Origin: Acidobacteriota bacterium
Lineage (GTDB): Bacteria; Acidobacteriota; UBA6911
Direction: 5' to 3'
DNA: 36,098 bases
Assembly: GCA_003225335.1 (NCBI GenBank)
Contig: QHZE01000195.1
Coordinates: forward strand, 1 to 36,098
A program made the position numbers and the translations under genes. Every line of letters begins with the position of its first letter. The stretch's first letter is position 1. Of the stretch, positions 22,568 to 31,587 are shown in pieces. Below the pieces are notes generated by a model, which worked only from the letters and a program-made list of their open reading frames with translations, had not been told where the DNA came from and ran no database searches.

Positions 22568-24899
22568 TCATTCGTACCGGAGCGCGACCATAGGATCCAC
22601 TTTCGTCGCCCGCCGCGCCGGGATGTAGTTGGCCGCGAGCGTCACTGCCAGAAGAAACGCGGATACACCGGCGAAGGTTAAACGATCCGTCGGTCGAATT
22701 CCGTAAAGCAGGCTCGACAGAACGCGAGTCAGAACAAGCGCTCCAATGACTCCCATTGCGAGTCCCAGGACTGTCGCGGCCACCCCTTCGCGGAGCACCA
22801 GTCTTATCAGATCAGCTCGTTGTGCTCCCAGGGCGAGACGCACGCCGAATTCCCGGGTACGCTGACTCACGGAATATGAGACTGCGCCGTACAAACCAAC
22901 CAGGGCGAGGAGCAGGGCCAGCGCTCCGAAGGCGCTCAGCAGGATCCCGGTCGCGCGCGCCGTGAAGAGGGGCACGGCCATATACTCCTCCAGTGTTTCG
23001 GTGTGCACCAGGGGCAAAAAAAGGCAGGTACATGAAAGCCTGGCCCTCCTCTCGCAGGCTTTGATATTTGCCGGTCTTGACTACGCCGACAATTTCGCAG
23101 CTCTGTGCCTTGCCGGAATCCAGGGACAGGCGCCGCCCGATCGGATCTTCGCCTGGCCAGAAACGGCGGGCCATGGCGTTGTTGATGATGACCACAGGCG
23201 CGGCACTGGCGTTGTCCTGCGGGCCAAACTCGCGCCCGCGCAATACGGGGATTCCCATCGTTTGAAAGTACCCGGGTCCTACCGCCGCAGTGCCAATCAG
23301 GTAGGCGCTCTCGCCGGGCGGAGGCTGATGGCCCTCGATGGTGACGCCCATAACCAGCCTGTTAAATCCCAAAGGCAGAGGTTTGGCCAGGCTCGCCGAT
23401 GTTACGCCGGGCACACCCTGGACGCGATCCAGCAATTCCCGGTAGAAGCGCTCCCCGCGGGTTTTCGAGTAGCCCAGAATCTGCAAATCGAAGGACATTC
23501 CCAGCCGGTTCTCGACCTTGAACCCCGGGTCGATGGAATGCGCGTTGAAGAGACTCTGCAGACACAGGCCCGCGCCAATGAGCAGAATCAAGCAAACCGC
23601 GATCTGGGTTGTCACGAGGGCGCTTCGCAAGCGCGATCTGCGATAGGCGCCATCGCCTCCGTCTTTCAAGCCCGTAATCACGTCGAGCCTGGAGCTGCGC
23701 AAGGCCGGCGCCAGGCCGAAGATGAATCCGGTGAGCAGCGAAACCAGCAATGTGAATCCCAGGACTCGCCAATCCAGAGAAAGATCCAGCGTGATGAAGG
23801 AAAGCAGGGCCGGTTTCAGGTTGAGGAGAAGCGGCGCTGCCCAGGCCACAAACAGCAGACCGGCCCCGCCGGCCAGGCACGCAAGCACGATGCTTTCTGT
23901 CAGGATCTGCCGGATGAGGCGGCGGCGGCTGGCGCCGATAGCGGAACGAACAGCCATTTCGCGCGAGCGCCCGGCCGTTCGAGCCAGGACGAGATTGGCC
24001 GAGTTCGCGCAGGCGATGAGCAGGACCAGACCAACAACAGCCATGAGGAGGGCCGTAAAGGGAACGACGAAAATCCGGAACTCCGGCGGAATTCCCGTCG
24101 CGGGCAGGACGGCAGCGGTCCATCCTTTGTTGCTCTTGGGGTACGCCCTCGCGAGCTGTTCCGCCAGGACGCTCAGGTCCGCCTGCGCCTGCGAACGCGT
24201 GACGCCGGGCTTCAGGCGCCCGACTGCGAAAATCCAGTAGCCCGTCCGGTTGCCGAGCCAGTCGTTACCGGGAATGATCTGGCGCAGCATCATCATCGGG
24301 ACCCAGAAGTCCGGCGCAAATCCGGTCTCGGCGCCGGTGAATCCCGCAGGCGCAACCCCGACAACAACGAAGCTGTGGCCATTCAGTGTCATCGTCCTGC
24401 CCACCACACCCGGGTCGGAGCCCAGCCGCTGCCGCCAGAACGCATCTGCAAGCACCACAACCGGATTTTTGTCGGGTGTCCGATCTTCCTCGGGGAGGAA
24501 GGCGCGTCCAAGTCTCGGCGTGACTCCCAGCACCGAAAAGAAATTCCCGGAAACGACCTGGCCGTTGATGATCTCATTCTGCCCTGGCCTGCTCCAGCTC
24601 ACACGGGTCGGGTCGCTGCTGTAGGCAAGCAGGCCTGAGAACACCTGATTGTGGTCCCGGTAATACACGTAATCGGGATAGCACTGCTGCAAGTACCCGC
24701 CGTTGGGGAGCCGGTTCCAGACGGCCATCAATCCGTCCGGCGCTTCGACACCCGCCGGCGGCCGAAGCAGCAGGGCGTTGATGAAGGTGAAAATCGTGGT
24801 GTTTGCGCCGACGCCGAGCCCCAGGGTCAGCACGGCAACGGCGGTGAAGCCCGGATTTTTCAAGAGCGTTCGAAAGGTGTAGCGAAGATCTTTGATCAT
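22568..24899 (-). pseudogene. ADOP-type ABC permease (MacB/FtsX fold), internally deleted and frameshifted
   Basis: Acidobacterial duplicated orphan permeases are about 800-residue proteins with two MacB-periplasmic/FtsX units and no ATPase gene beside them; their role is unclear. ATG 24899 opens the typical MIKDLRYTFRTLLKNPGFTAVA. Seen next are the first TM, a periplasmic MacB-core domain, an FtsX domain (LVLLIACANSANLVLAR, EMAVRSAIGASRRRL), and a second unit up to [10 protein letters not shown]. Near 23017 a T7/A7 run marks a break. The correct sequence resumes in another frame as [13 protein letters not shown] and ends with the second FtsX domain ([19 protein letters not shown]). By comparison with the family about 35-40 residues are missing at the join. 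This is a pseudogene or an assembly error. Confidence 0.87.
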
Positions 24900-24944
24900 G
24901 TCGAGTGCCCGGTGGAAAAGAGTGCAATTAGGGTGCGAGTCCAT

Positions 24945-25411
24945 TTCTGCTGCGGGGATGCGCGCAACAGACGCACAATGATGAATCCCATACGGCGTGC
25001 GGCGACTTGCCGCCGCTATCGTCCGAGCGCCAAAAGGAAAGCGGCGACAAGTCGCCGCACGCCAAAAGAGCTGTGATAATCTATCTGCTTCTCATCAAAG
25101 CGCTACGCGAGGCGACTCGCACTTTTAGTGGCACCCGGTGGCAAAGGGATTGTTAGACGACGAATGAGAAAATGCCGCGTGTCATTTCCCCAATCAGTAA
25201 TCATCGTGTTGTTCATTGGACATACCCGCCGCCCTCCTGGCAGTCGTGGATGCAATGCCCATGCCATGGGTTCTGCCGTTATAAGTAAGCTGCTTTGGAA
25301 AGTTTACGCCAGAGTTGGGGCCGGCAACATCGATGGCGTGTCCGGTTCTGGGACTGGTCTGTCCCGAAACGCACAGCGCGGCCAGTCTAGCCTGCCCGGG
25401 GCCAGTGCGCA
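24945..25411. other. Intergenic region of about 470 bases with one hairpin and no gene
   Basis: It separates the ADOP permease start from the end of the double-SIS gene. It contains the GCGGCGACTTGCCGC inverted repeat (24994-25063). The rest (25070-25411) shows no convincing coding sequence on either strand, and I recognise no RNA gene. Confidence 0.6.
24994..25063. repeat. Inverted repeat, GGCGTGCGGCGACTTG
   Basis: Arms 24994-25017 and 25040-25063 match as reverse complements at 23 of 24 positions around a 22-base centre. It occurs once in the window and has no tandem units, unlike most of the other elements. Confidence 0.9.
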
Positions 25412-27406
25412 TTATGTCCTAAGTCGCCAATCTCGGATTGTGCCGCGCGAGGTAGCCGGCTGGAAGGCTTCAAGCATTCGAATAATGCTCAGGGCGACCT
25501 CGGCTGTCTGTCCCATCTCGTGCGAGCGCACATACTCCATCGCGTCGAAGAGGACAGCGTTCGCTTCGGCGAAAGTCACCGCATCGGCAAAACCATGGGC
25601 TGCGACCCAATCCCGCTGGGCCAGCGTGTCGTTCACGTGGGTCATGATCAGGTAGGTTGCCCTTCCGATAAGCTTCAGGTTGGTGGGGCTGACGTTGGTC
25701 ATCGTGTTACCGACCACGCGCCCGACGGCGGCCATGACCCCTGTGGAATGCGCGTTCAGGATCATCTTGAGAGCGATCTGGCGGCGGAGGGTAAGCGGGT
25801 CGTCCTCCGCCTCCAGGACCGCCTTGACCAGGACGTCGCCTTCCCTGAGCCGTCGCTTCAAGCCATCCGCGGCATCGGCCAGGTTGCGCCGCGCCACGAC
25901 GAGCGCCGCCAGGTTTGCGCCGCGCTCCTGGCAGACGTTTATGAATTTGTTGAAGCTGGAGTCCGGTCGATCGAGCTCGACCAACTCCTCGTCCAGCAGG
26001 ACGAGTACGCCCAGGTCCCCCGGCCGGGGTCCCTTGCTTGCGACGTTGGATGGGGAAAACGAAAAATCGTACGAGAGTTCCTGGTCGTCCCCCGCACTGG
26101 TGAGGCTGCGCAAGGCCGCTTCCCTGAGATACGGGTCCGGTACTTGCCGCTCGAAGGCATTCCTGTAAGAAGACTCGCGCAGGCCCTTGAAAGGCCTGCC
26201 AAGGAAGTTGCGCCACGCCTCCCTGAGGTCCGCTGCTTCCGTCCAGACCTGGACCCAGCTGCGGCGTTCCGTTTCCTGCGCCCGGTCGAGCGGGTACAGC
26301 CGGAACGTGGGACTCCGCTCGGTGTTGTCGATGAAGACCGTGATGAGCGCAGCCTTGGCGAAGTATGTCGAGAAGCCTCCGCGCCGGTACGTGTCGGCCT
26401 CCAGTTCGGTGAAGCGCGCCATGTCGGGCACGCAGGCATCGACCGCGCTCTTGATGCGGTCGAAGGCGGCGATCCTTTCGACCAGCGAGACGGGCGCGCC
26501 GTAACCCAGCGCCTTCAGCTCGCCGCGCGCGAGATGCTCGCGCAGCACACGGGCGAGGGCCTCCTCCAGGATGGCCCCGACCACGAAGGTCTCGCTGGTC
26601 GTGGCCTGAAGCCGGGTCGAACCCGTGATAGCCTGCGGGCCCGTGGTGAGATTGATTTTCGTGATGGCGGGATTCTCCAGCACCGAGGAGCTGCGCTCGA
26701 AGGGGCGCAGCACGTTGTCGGGATTGTTGTAAACGAAGTAGAGGTGATTGCGGGCCTCTCCGCGAAGCGCTTCGTCGGGATCGCCGTACTGTCGAAGGGC
26801 GGCCAGAACCGTACCGATCACGGAAGAGGTCTCGCCCCCCTCCGTGACACAGATGACGACATCGCCTCTGGTCACACCATGATCTTCGAGTTGGAGCTTG
26901 CCGATCAGCTGGAGGTCCTCGAATCCTTCCAGCGAGCTGACCAGCGCGCGATCGGCTCCGGTCATCTCCCCGATCAGCCGATTCTCAATATCGGCGGGCA
27001 GGTGCGGCTGCAGCTTCTTCCATGAATCGTGCCGTCTTACCATCTTCCAGAAGGGACGCCAGAAGTTGCTCTCCATCTGCTTCGCCAGACGCCCCGTCGC
27101 GCCGCAGCCGTAAACGTAGATTTTGTGACCCGACATAGCGGCACTCGCCACGGCGCGGACCGCCTGTTCCGGCGCCTCCGGGTTCTCGACGAGCCACTTG
27201 AGCTTCTGCGAGATATCCCGGTCGACCGACAGAAGCATTCTGAGGCCCGCCTCAATGTTGGATTGGATGGCGAAGCTCAGGTTCCAGGTGTTGGGGTGGC
27301 GCTGCTCGGTGAGCAGGTTGAAGAGATGAAACTGCGTCTTGTTTCCGACGTAGTCCACCGATTGCGGCGATGGATTCAGGCCGAGCCACTGCAAGACCTC
27401 CGACAT
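25412..27406 (-). CDS. Large MurQ/GKRP-like double-SIS protein
   Basis: A 664-residue protein with SIS (sugar isomerase) folds. The N-terminal SIS domain shows VYGCGATGRLAKQMESN (residues 98-114), aligning with the GAGTSGRL...E block of MurQ, the N-acetylmuramic acid 6-phosphate etherase. GFEDLQ (Glu163) aligns with the second MurQ catalytic Glu region, and VTEGGETSSVIG (187-198) with its phosphosugar loop. A MurQ-like closing block (ILNAHSTGVMAAVGRVVGN and NLKLIGRA, about 548-583) occurs in the C-terminal half, which probably forms a second SIS domain. MurQ is about 300 residues; two SIS domains in about 620 residues is the plan of animal glucokinase regulatory protein. It is either an etherase/isomerase or a phosphosugar sensor. 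An AGGGAG site precedes ATG 27406. The frame is intact. Confidence 0.78.
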   Translation of the reverse strand: MSEVLQWLGLNPSPQSVDYVGNKTQFHLFNLLTEQRHPNTWNLSFAIQSNIEAGLRMLLSVDRDISQKLKWLVENPEAPEQAVRAVASAAMSGHKIYVYGCGATGRLAKQMESNFWRPFWKMVRRHDSWKKLQPHLPADIENRLIGEMTGADRALVSSLEGFEDLQLIGKLQLEDHGVTRGDVVICVTEGGETSSVIGTVLAALRQYGDPDEALRGEARNHLYFVYNNPDNVLRPFERSSSVLENPAITKINLTTGPQAITGSTRLQATTSETFVVGAILEEALARVLREHLARGELKALGYGAPVSLVERIAAFDRIKSAVDACVPDMARFTELEADTYRRGGFSTYFAKAALITVFIDNTERSPTFRLYPLDRAQETERRSWVQVWTEAADLREAWRNFLGRPFKGLRESSYRNAFERQVPDPYLREAALRSLTSAGDDQELSYDFSFSPSNVASKGPRPGDLGVLVLLDEELVELDRPDSSFNKFINVCQERGANLAALVVARRNLADAADGLKRRLREGDVLVKAVLEAEDDPLTLRRQIALKMILNAHSTGVMAAVGRVVGNTMTNVSPTNLKLIGRATYLIMTHVNDTLAQRDWVAAHGFADAVTFAEANAVLFDAMEYVRSHEMGQTAEVALSIIRMLEAFQPATSRGTIRDWRLRT

Positions 27407-27425
27407 ACCCGCTCCCTGGCGCGGT

Positions 27426-27462
27426 CAAATGACAAATGACCAATGAAAAATGACAAATGCCA
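27426..27462. repeat. Half element, AAATGACAAATG units only
   Basis: A left-type arm of the AAATGACA family (five units) without any reverse-complement arm nearby. It sits 19 bases upstream of the double-SIS start codon and 24 bases beyond the stop of a short membrane ORF. Confidence 0.75.
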
Positions 27463-27486
27463 GTTCGTTGTCTGGACTTCCGACAT

Positions 27487-27693
27487 CTATTTGTCGAGGA
27501 CGAAGAGCGCCACCGCAGCGTAGGAAATCACGGGCATCCCAGTCGGCGGACTCAACCCTTTACCTCTTTGCTGCACCAGGAAGACGGCGATACCCGCAAA
27601 GATGAGCACGCCGTTCAGCAGCGCCGCGGCGACGATCTGGGCAGTGCGCACGCGGGCGCTGGTGATTTCGTCGCCGGCATCAGTTTCGTGCAT
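27487..27693 (-). CDS. Small membrane protein of 68 residues, possibly truncated
   Basis: ATG 27693 to TAG 27487. The product has one strong hydrophobic segment (residues about 18-40, AQIVAAALLNGVLIFAGIAVFLV) and a second that starts near the end (ISYAAVALFVLDK) and is cut by the stop just as it should cross the membrane. This suggests a longer original protein whose 3' part was lost; the half repeat element follows directly. I recognise no family. No strong ribosome site is seen. It lies between two same-strand genes of the sugar-acid island. Confidence 0.5.
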   Translation of the reverse strand: MHETDAGDEITSARVRTAQIVAAALLNGVLIFAGIAVFLVQQRGKGLSPPTGMPVISYAAVALFVLDK

Positions 27694-27717
27694 GCCTACA
27701 TGGCGTGACAGGTTGCC

Positions 27718-27786
27718 GTTCTTGGCGCCTTCGCGTCTTTGTGGTGAAGGAAAGCCGGGCTCCTTTCACTGCCAAGACGCAAAGAA
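27718..27786. repeat. Inverted repeat, CTTCGCGTCTTTGTGGTGAAGG family
   Basis: The left arm (about 27718-27752) and right arm (27760-27786, CTTTCACTGCCAAGACGCAAAGAA) pair imperfectly. The element ends just beyond the stop of the enolase-superfamily gene. Confidence 0.75.
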
Positions 27787-27796
27787 TCGGCAAGTC

Positions 27797-29161
27797 TCAG
27801 GACCACAAGCGGTCGTTGGAACGCTCTTTGTCCCATTCTGGTGTGGGATCGAAGTACCCGGGCTCCCGAAGGTGCTGCTTGATGATTTCTTCGTCGATCT
27901 CTATGCCGAGTCCGGGCCTTTCGGGCACGGCCGCAAACCCGTCTTTCACAATCGGCTTGGGAATACCCGTGACCATATCCTCCCACCATGGGACCTCCAG
28001 CGAATGGTGCTCCAGGCAGAGGAAATTCTCCGTTGCCGCCGCGCAATGCACGTTAGCCATAAAGGACACGGGCGTACCGGCAAAGTGCATCGCCATCGGG
28101 ACTCCGCCTTCCATGGCCAGGTCTCCGATCTTCTTGGTTTCGAGAATGCCGCCCGCGCTTGCCAGATCCGGGTGGATCATGTCCACGGCTTTCGCGTTGA
28201 CGAGCTTCGCGAACTCTTCTTTCAGATAAATATCCTCACCCGTCAGAATCGGAACCTCCACGGCATCGGTGATCTTCTTGAGCAGATCCGTGTACTGCCA
28301 GGGAATCATGTCTTCCATCCAGGCCAGTTGGTGCTTCTCCATGGCCCGGGCCAGGCGGATGCAGCTGTTGACGCCTATGTGGCCGAAGTGGTCCGATGCC
28401 AGCGGGACTTCCATCCCGATGACTTCCCGAATCGCAGCGACGTAATCCGAGAGAAGCGCGATCCCTTTATCCGTGATTTCCACGCCGGTAAACGGATGCG
28501 GCACCCGGTCGCCGGCGCTGTATTCAAGCCGGAGCGGCATGCTCAGAGTGCCGGGCTTGCCTTTTAGCAGGTTGATGCCAATGTCCACCTTGAGGAACGT
28601 CAGACCTCGTTCCATCCGCGCCTTCAGGCGCTTTCCCTGCTCCGTTCCGTCGGGGCTCTCCGTTGTGTCCGCGTACAGCCGTATCCTGTCACGGAATTTT
28701 CCTCCGAGCATCTGATACACCGGGACCCCATAGGCCTTGCCGGCGAGGTCCCAGCAGGCCATTTCCACGGCGCAAACCCCGCCGGCCTGCCGGGCGTGGT
28801 GGCCAAACTGTTTGATCTTGCGGAAGATTTTGTCCACGTTGCACGGATTCTCTCCGAGGATGCGGCTCTTGAGGATCAGCGCGTAAGTCTTGCTGGCGCC
28901 GTCGCGCACCTCGCCATATCCGGAGATCCCCTGGTTGGTGTCAATGCGGATGATAGGACAGGTCATGGGAGCTTCTTTCACAACCGCGACACGCAGGTCA
29001 CTGATCTTGAGCTGCGACGGTACAGAATTCCTGTTGACGTTCTGGACCGCCGCCTCCACGCCGGGCTCGGAGAGCAGACCCGCGGCGCCTGTGCCCGCCG
29101 CCATGCTGAATGATCTGAAAAACGAGCGCCGTCCTATCAATTCCCGCACCATTGTTTTCAT
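27797..29161 (-). CDS. Tat-leader mandelate racemase/muconate lactonizing enzyme family protein
   Basis: A second enolase-superfamily enzyme that abstracts an alpha-proton of a carboxylate; subgroup members are racemases or sugar-acid dehydratases. The leader has IGRRSFFRSFSMAAGTGAAG, a twin-arginine pattern. In the barrel domain Lys191-x-Asp193 (LKVDIG) and metal ligands Asp257 (LASDHFG), Glu283 (WMEDMIP) and Glu309 (LTGEDIY) are visible, plus His359 (MHFAGTP). The N-terminal capping domain spans about 52-170. I choose ATG 29161 because GGGAGA lies six bases upstream; ATG 29167 would be one base from that site. It differs from the ManD-like paralogue at 19946 in the active-site loop. The substrate is unknown. 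Confidence 0.9.
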   Translation of the reverse strand: MKTMVRELIGRRSFFRSFSMAAGTGAAGLLSEPGVEAAVQNVNRNSVPSQLKISDLRVAVVKEAPMTCPIIRIDTNQGISGYGEVRDGASKTYALILKSRILGENPCNVDKIFRKIKQFGHHARQAGGVCAVEMACWDLAGKAYGVPVYQMLGGKFRDRIRLYADTTESPDGTEQGKRLKARMERGLTFLKVDIGINLLKGKPGTLSMPLRLEYSAGDRVPHPFTGVEITDKGIALLSDYVAAIREVIGMEVPLASDHFGHIGVNSCIRLARAMEKHQLAWMEDMIPWQYTDLLKKITDAVEVPILTGEDIYLKEEFAKLVNAKAVDMIHPDLASAGGILETKKIGDLAMEGGVPMAMHFAGTPVSFMANVHCAAATENFLCLEHHSLEVPWWEDMVTGIPKPIVKDGFAAVPERPGLGIEIDEEIIKQHLREPGYFDPTPEWDKERSNDRLWS

Positions 29162-29167
29162 CGGCAT

Positions 29168-29173
29168 TCTCCC
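29168..29173 (-). promoter_or_regulatory. Ribosome binding site favouring ATG 29161
   Basis: GGGAGA on the minus strand, six bases upstream of ATG 29161 and directly next to the alternative ATG 29167. Confidence 0.5.
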
Positions 29174-29340
29174 GCAGAGTCAACCCCTGGCGTTCAGGGG
29201 ATCTCGCGCGCTATCTCCTTCCGCTTCTCGAGTTGGGCGTGCTTTGATCCAGAGGTTGAGGGCCGGCGGGGAGCATACTAAATTACAACACCCCGAATCA
29301 ACGCCGAAAAAAAGGCCGCGATTCAGGGCCCACGAAAAAA

Positions 29341-29434
29341 CCCTTCGCGGTTCCTTTGCGTACTTAGCGCCTTTGCGGTGAAACGGAGTCCGAACTGACC
29401 GCGAAGACGCGAAGAGCGCAAAGGGTCGCGAGGA
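29341..29434. repeat. Inverted repeat, CCTTTGCGTACTTAGCG subfamily
   Basis: The left arm (from 29341, CCCTTCGCGGTTCCTTTGCG) and right arm (29395-29434) pair over much of their length. Shares its left arm with 9645-9717. It lies between the stop of the ABC-2/CPBP fusion and the start of the enolase-superfamily gene. Confidence 0.8.
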
Positions 29435-29459
29435 ATCTTGTGTCTCGCTGATGGGTTCT

Positions 29460-31571
29460 CTATCGACGGGGGGCACGGAGGCCGGGGTAAGGGGTGCGGT
29501 TCCGGTAGACGATGTAGAAACTCAATGCGAAGACGATTCCTGCCGCCACATAAATCCACCAATCCAGGCGGCCCAAAGGGAATTCCTGAAGGCCCGCCCA
29601 CACCCCAAAAGCGTTGTTGCCGGCATGGACCACCATTCCCGGGAAAATCGAACCCGTGAGCAGCGCGATGGCCGTGAGGATCACTCCCAGGAAGCCCGTG
29701 GGAATGATCCGGAACAACGCGACGTGAAACAGCCCGAAAACAGTTCCGACGACGAGCGCGAGGGCCGCCGGTCGGAACTTGCGCCGCAGCCCGTAAAGAA
29801 GCGTCCCTCGAAAGCCGATTTCCTCACAGACGGCGGGAAGGACACTGAGGAAAAAGAACAGCTGCCACAGCGGAACGTCGCCGGGAAGGATCGAGCGGCT
29901 GAACTGTTCGAGCACTCGTTCGGACACCGGCACGAAAATATTGGCGAGCCGGAACACCCCGATTCCCACAAGGTGACCTGACGGAATCGACAGGAGCACT
30001 CCGATCCAGGCCATCGGATTCACCCCGCGCAGTGCCAGGGCGTCCCGCCAGTTCAGTCTGTATTTCCAGATCATGAGCGCCGGGGCGCCGAGGAAAATCA
30101 CGATCTCGTTGAAGAGGAGCTGCCGGCGAAAGGTGGCCAGTTGAGGTATGTTTGCGGCCACCGCAAACATGACGGCCCACAGCAGCGCATACCAGCGCAA
30201 GACGTGCTTCGAAAACAGCGACGCTCCTCCTTCCAGATCCGCCACATCCGATTCGCTCGCGGTGATCAGCCGTTCCTTGGAGAGCATCCTTGTCGACGCA
30301 CGGGCGATCCCGAAGGAAGTCAGTGCCATCACCAGAAAGGTCAACGCAATCATCGGCCAGTCGTATTTTCCCACCATAACCTCGCGGACCGCGACGCTGA
30401 CATTTGCGAGGGGCACGACCGCAATGGCCGAGCGCAAGGACACGCCGGGAAGCACGGACGCAAGCGCGAACACCAGGCAGACGAGATTCACCGGAAAGAA
30501 ATAGAACTGCGCTTCCTTGTAGGTCTTTGCGTAGGCCGAGACCATCAAGAGAACGGAAGCGACCAGAACGGCCACCGGAGTATACAGCAGCAAGAGTGTG
30601 AGGACCGCGGCGGGGGGAATCTCGATGACAAAATCTTTCGGGAGCTCTATCACCTTGAACGTAAGGTACACCAGAATGTTCGCCACTTGGATGAAGGTGA
30701 TCCCAAGAGCGACGGCGAGGATGCTCAACTGCTTGGCCGCCACGATCTCGGCACGGCGGGCTGCCGTGGTGAGAAGTGTCTCCAGCGAGCCCCGCTCCTT
30801 CTCGCCTGCAATGCTGTCCATCGCCACGACCGAGCCCCCACTGAGCATCAACATGAACAAAAAGAAAGTAAGAAAACGGCCGACAAAGGATCCGCTTACC
30901 TGTCCCGGAGTCGCCAGGCTTCTGGATTCGACCTCGACTATCTGTTTGGGCTCCGCCGGAAAGCCGCGTCCGCGCAAAATCTCTTCGCTCCGGACGCGGC
31001 GCACTCCTGCCAGCAACCGCTGGACTCTGCCGCGGCCGGCATTCGACTCATCCTGGTCCCCCTGGAAATGAATCCTGATCAGAGGCACGCCCGCGACGCG
31101 CACAGGCCGGAGCGGGTCTGGCCGTTCGCCCTCCTGCTCCTCTGCTTGCTGTTTCCGGGCCTCCTCGTGCGCCAGGGCATCCGCTTCCTCACCGCTCAGA
31201 GCCTCCAGGTAAAAGTGAATTTTCTTTGCCTTCAGGTCGCCTTCGGGGTCATCCGTTCGCACCTCTTCAAATTTGAAATCGGCGAGGTCCGATTTTCTGT
31301 CTCCGTCACCCTCCTCCGGGAGTTGAGAGGCGATCTCGCGCGCTTTCTCCACGAGCGCCCTGGCCTTTTTTGCCTCTGCTCCGGCGATGCTGTATTTGTA
31401 GGTGACTCTCCGGAGGCTGTCCGCGCGGCGTTCTTGAACGAACCTGGTTCCCAAGAGCATCAGTGGCATTATGAAAACCGGCAGGACAATCGAAACCACC
31501 ACCGTGCGCCGATCGCGCACCAGCATCTTCAATTCGTTGGCCAGAAGCAGCCGGACGATTCTCCAGTTCAT
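29460..31571 (-). CDS. ABC-2 type permease fused to a CPBP intramembrane protease domain
   Basis: A 703-residue membrane protein. The N-terminal half is an ABC-2/NatB-like permease: a first membrane segment (VVSIVLPVFIMPLMLL), a charged extracytoplasmic domain (about 50-225), then five or six segments including the hallmark IAGEKERGSLETLLTTAARR. The C-terminal third is a CPBP (Abi) domain with EEIGFR (about 583-588), GLFHVALFR (His near 616) and HAGNN (His near 649), the residues expected for a glutamic-type intramembrane protease. It is the last gene of an operon with a partner permease and an ATPase. NatAB-type pumps export Na+ or drugs; here the cargo is unknown. ATG 31571 is the first plausible start. 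Confidence 0.92.
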   Translation of the reverse strand: MNWRIVRLLLANELKMLVRDRRTVVVSIVLPVFIMPLMLLGTRFVQERRADSLRRVTYKYSIAGAEAKKARALVEKAREIASQLPEEGDGDRKSDLADFKFEEVRTDDPEGDLKAKKIHFYLEALSGEEADALAHEEARKQQAEEQEGERPDPLRPVRVAGVPLIRIHFQGDQDESNAGRGRVQRLLAGVRRVRSEEILRGRGFPAEPKQIVEVESRSLATPGQVSGSFVGRFLTFFLFMLMLSGGSVVAMDSIAGEKERGSLETLLTTAARRAEIVAAKQLSILAVALGITFIQVANILVYLTFKVIELPKDFVIEIPPAAVLTLLLLYTPVAVLVASVLLMVSAYAKTYKEAQFYFFPVNLVCLVFALASVLPGVSLRSAIAVVPLANVSVAVREVMVGKYDWPMIALTFLVMALTSFGIARASTRMLSKERLITASESDVADLEGGASLFSKHVLRWYALLWAVMFAVAANIPQLATFRRQLLFNEIVIFLGAPALMIWKYRLNWRDALALRGVNPMAWIGVLLSIPSGHLVGIGVFRLANIFVPVSERVLEQFSRSILPGDVPLWQLFFFLSVLPAVCEEIGFRGTLLYGLRRKFRPAALALVVGTVFGLFHVALFRIIPTGFLGVILTAIALLTGSIFPGMVVHAGNNAFGVWAGLQEFPLGRLDWWIYVAAGIVFALSFYIVYRNRTPYPGLRAPRR

Positions 31572-31587
31572 TCCTGTTCCAAGAACT

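Noticed and set aside
22962-24638. 558-residue plus-strand open frame
   Set aside because: It is antisense to the ADOP permease; composition is rich in Arg, Gln and Ala with no domain.
13857-24899. LolD/MacB-type ATPase and ADOP permease as one transporter
   Set aside because: They lie 8 kb apart on opposite strands, and ADOP permeases are typically orphan; the link is not supported.
25070-25411. Possible small RNA gene in the gap before the double-SIS gene
   Set aside because: I could not find a conserved fold, promoter or terminator; only generic sequence is visible.
25520-27025. 501-residue plus-strand open frame
   Set aside because: It is antisense to the double-SIS gene, which has clear motifs; the plus-strand translation is low-information sequence.
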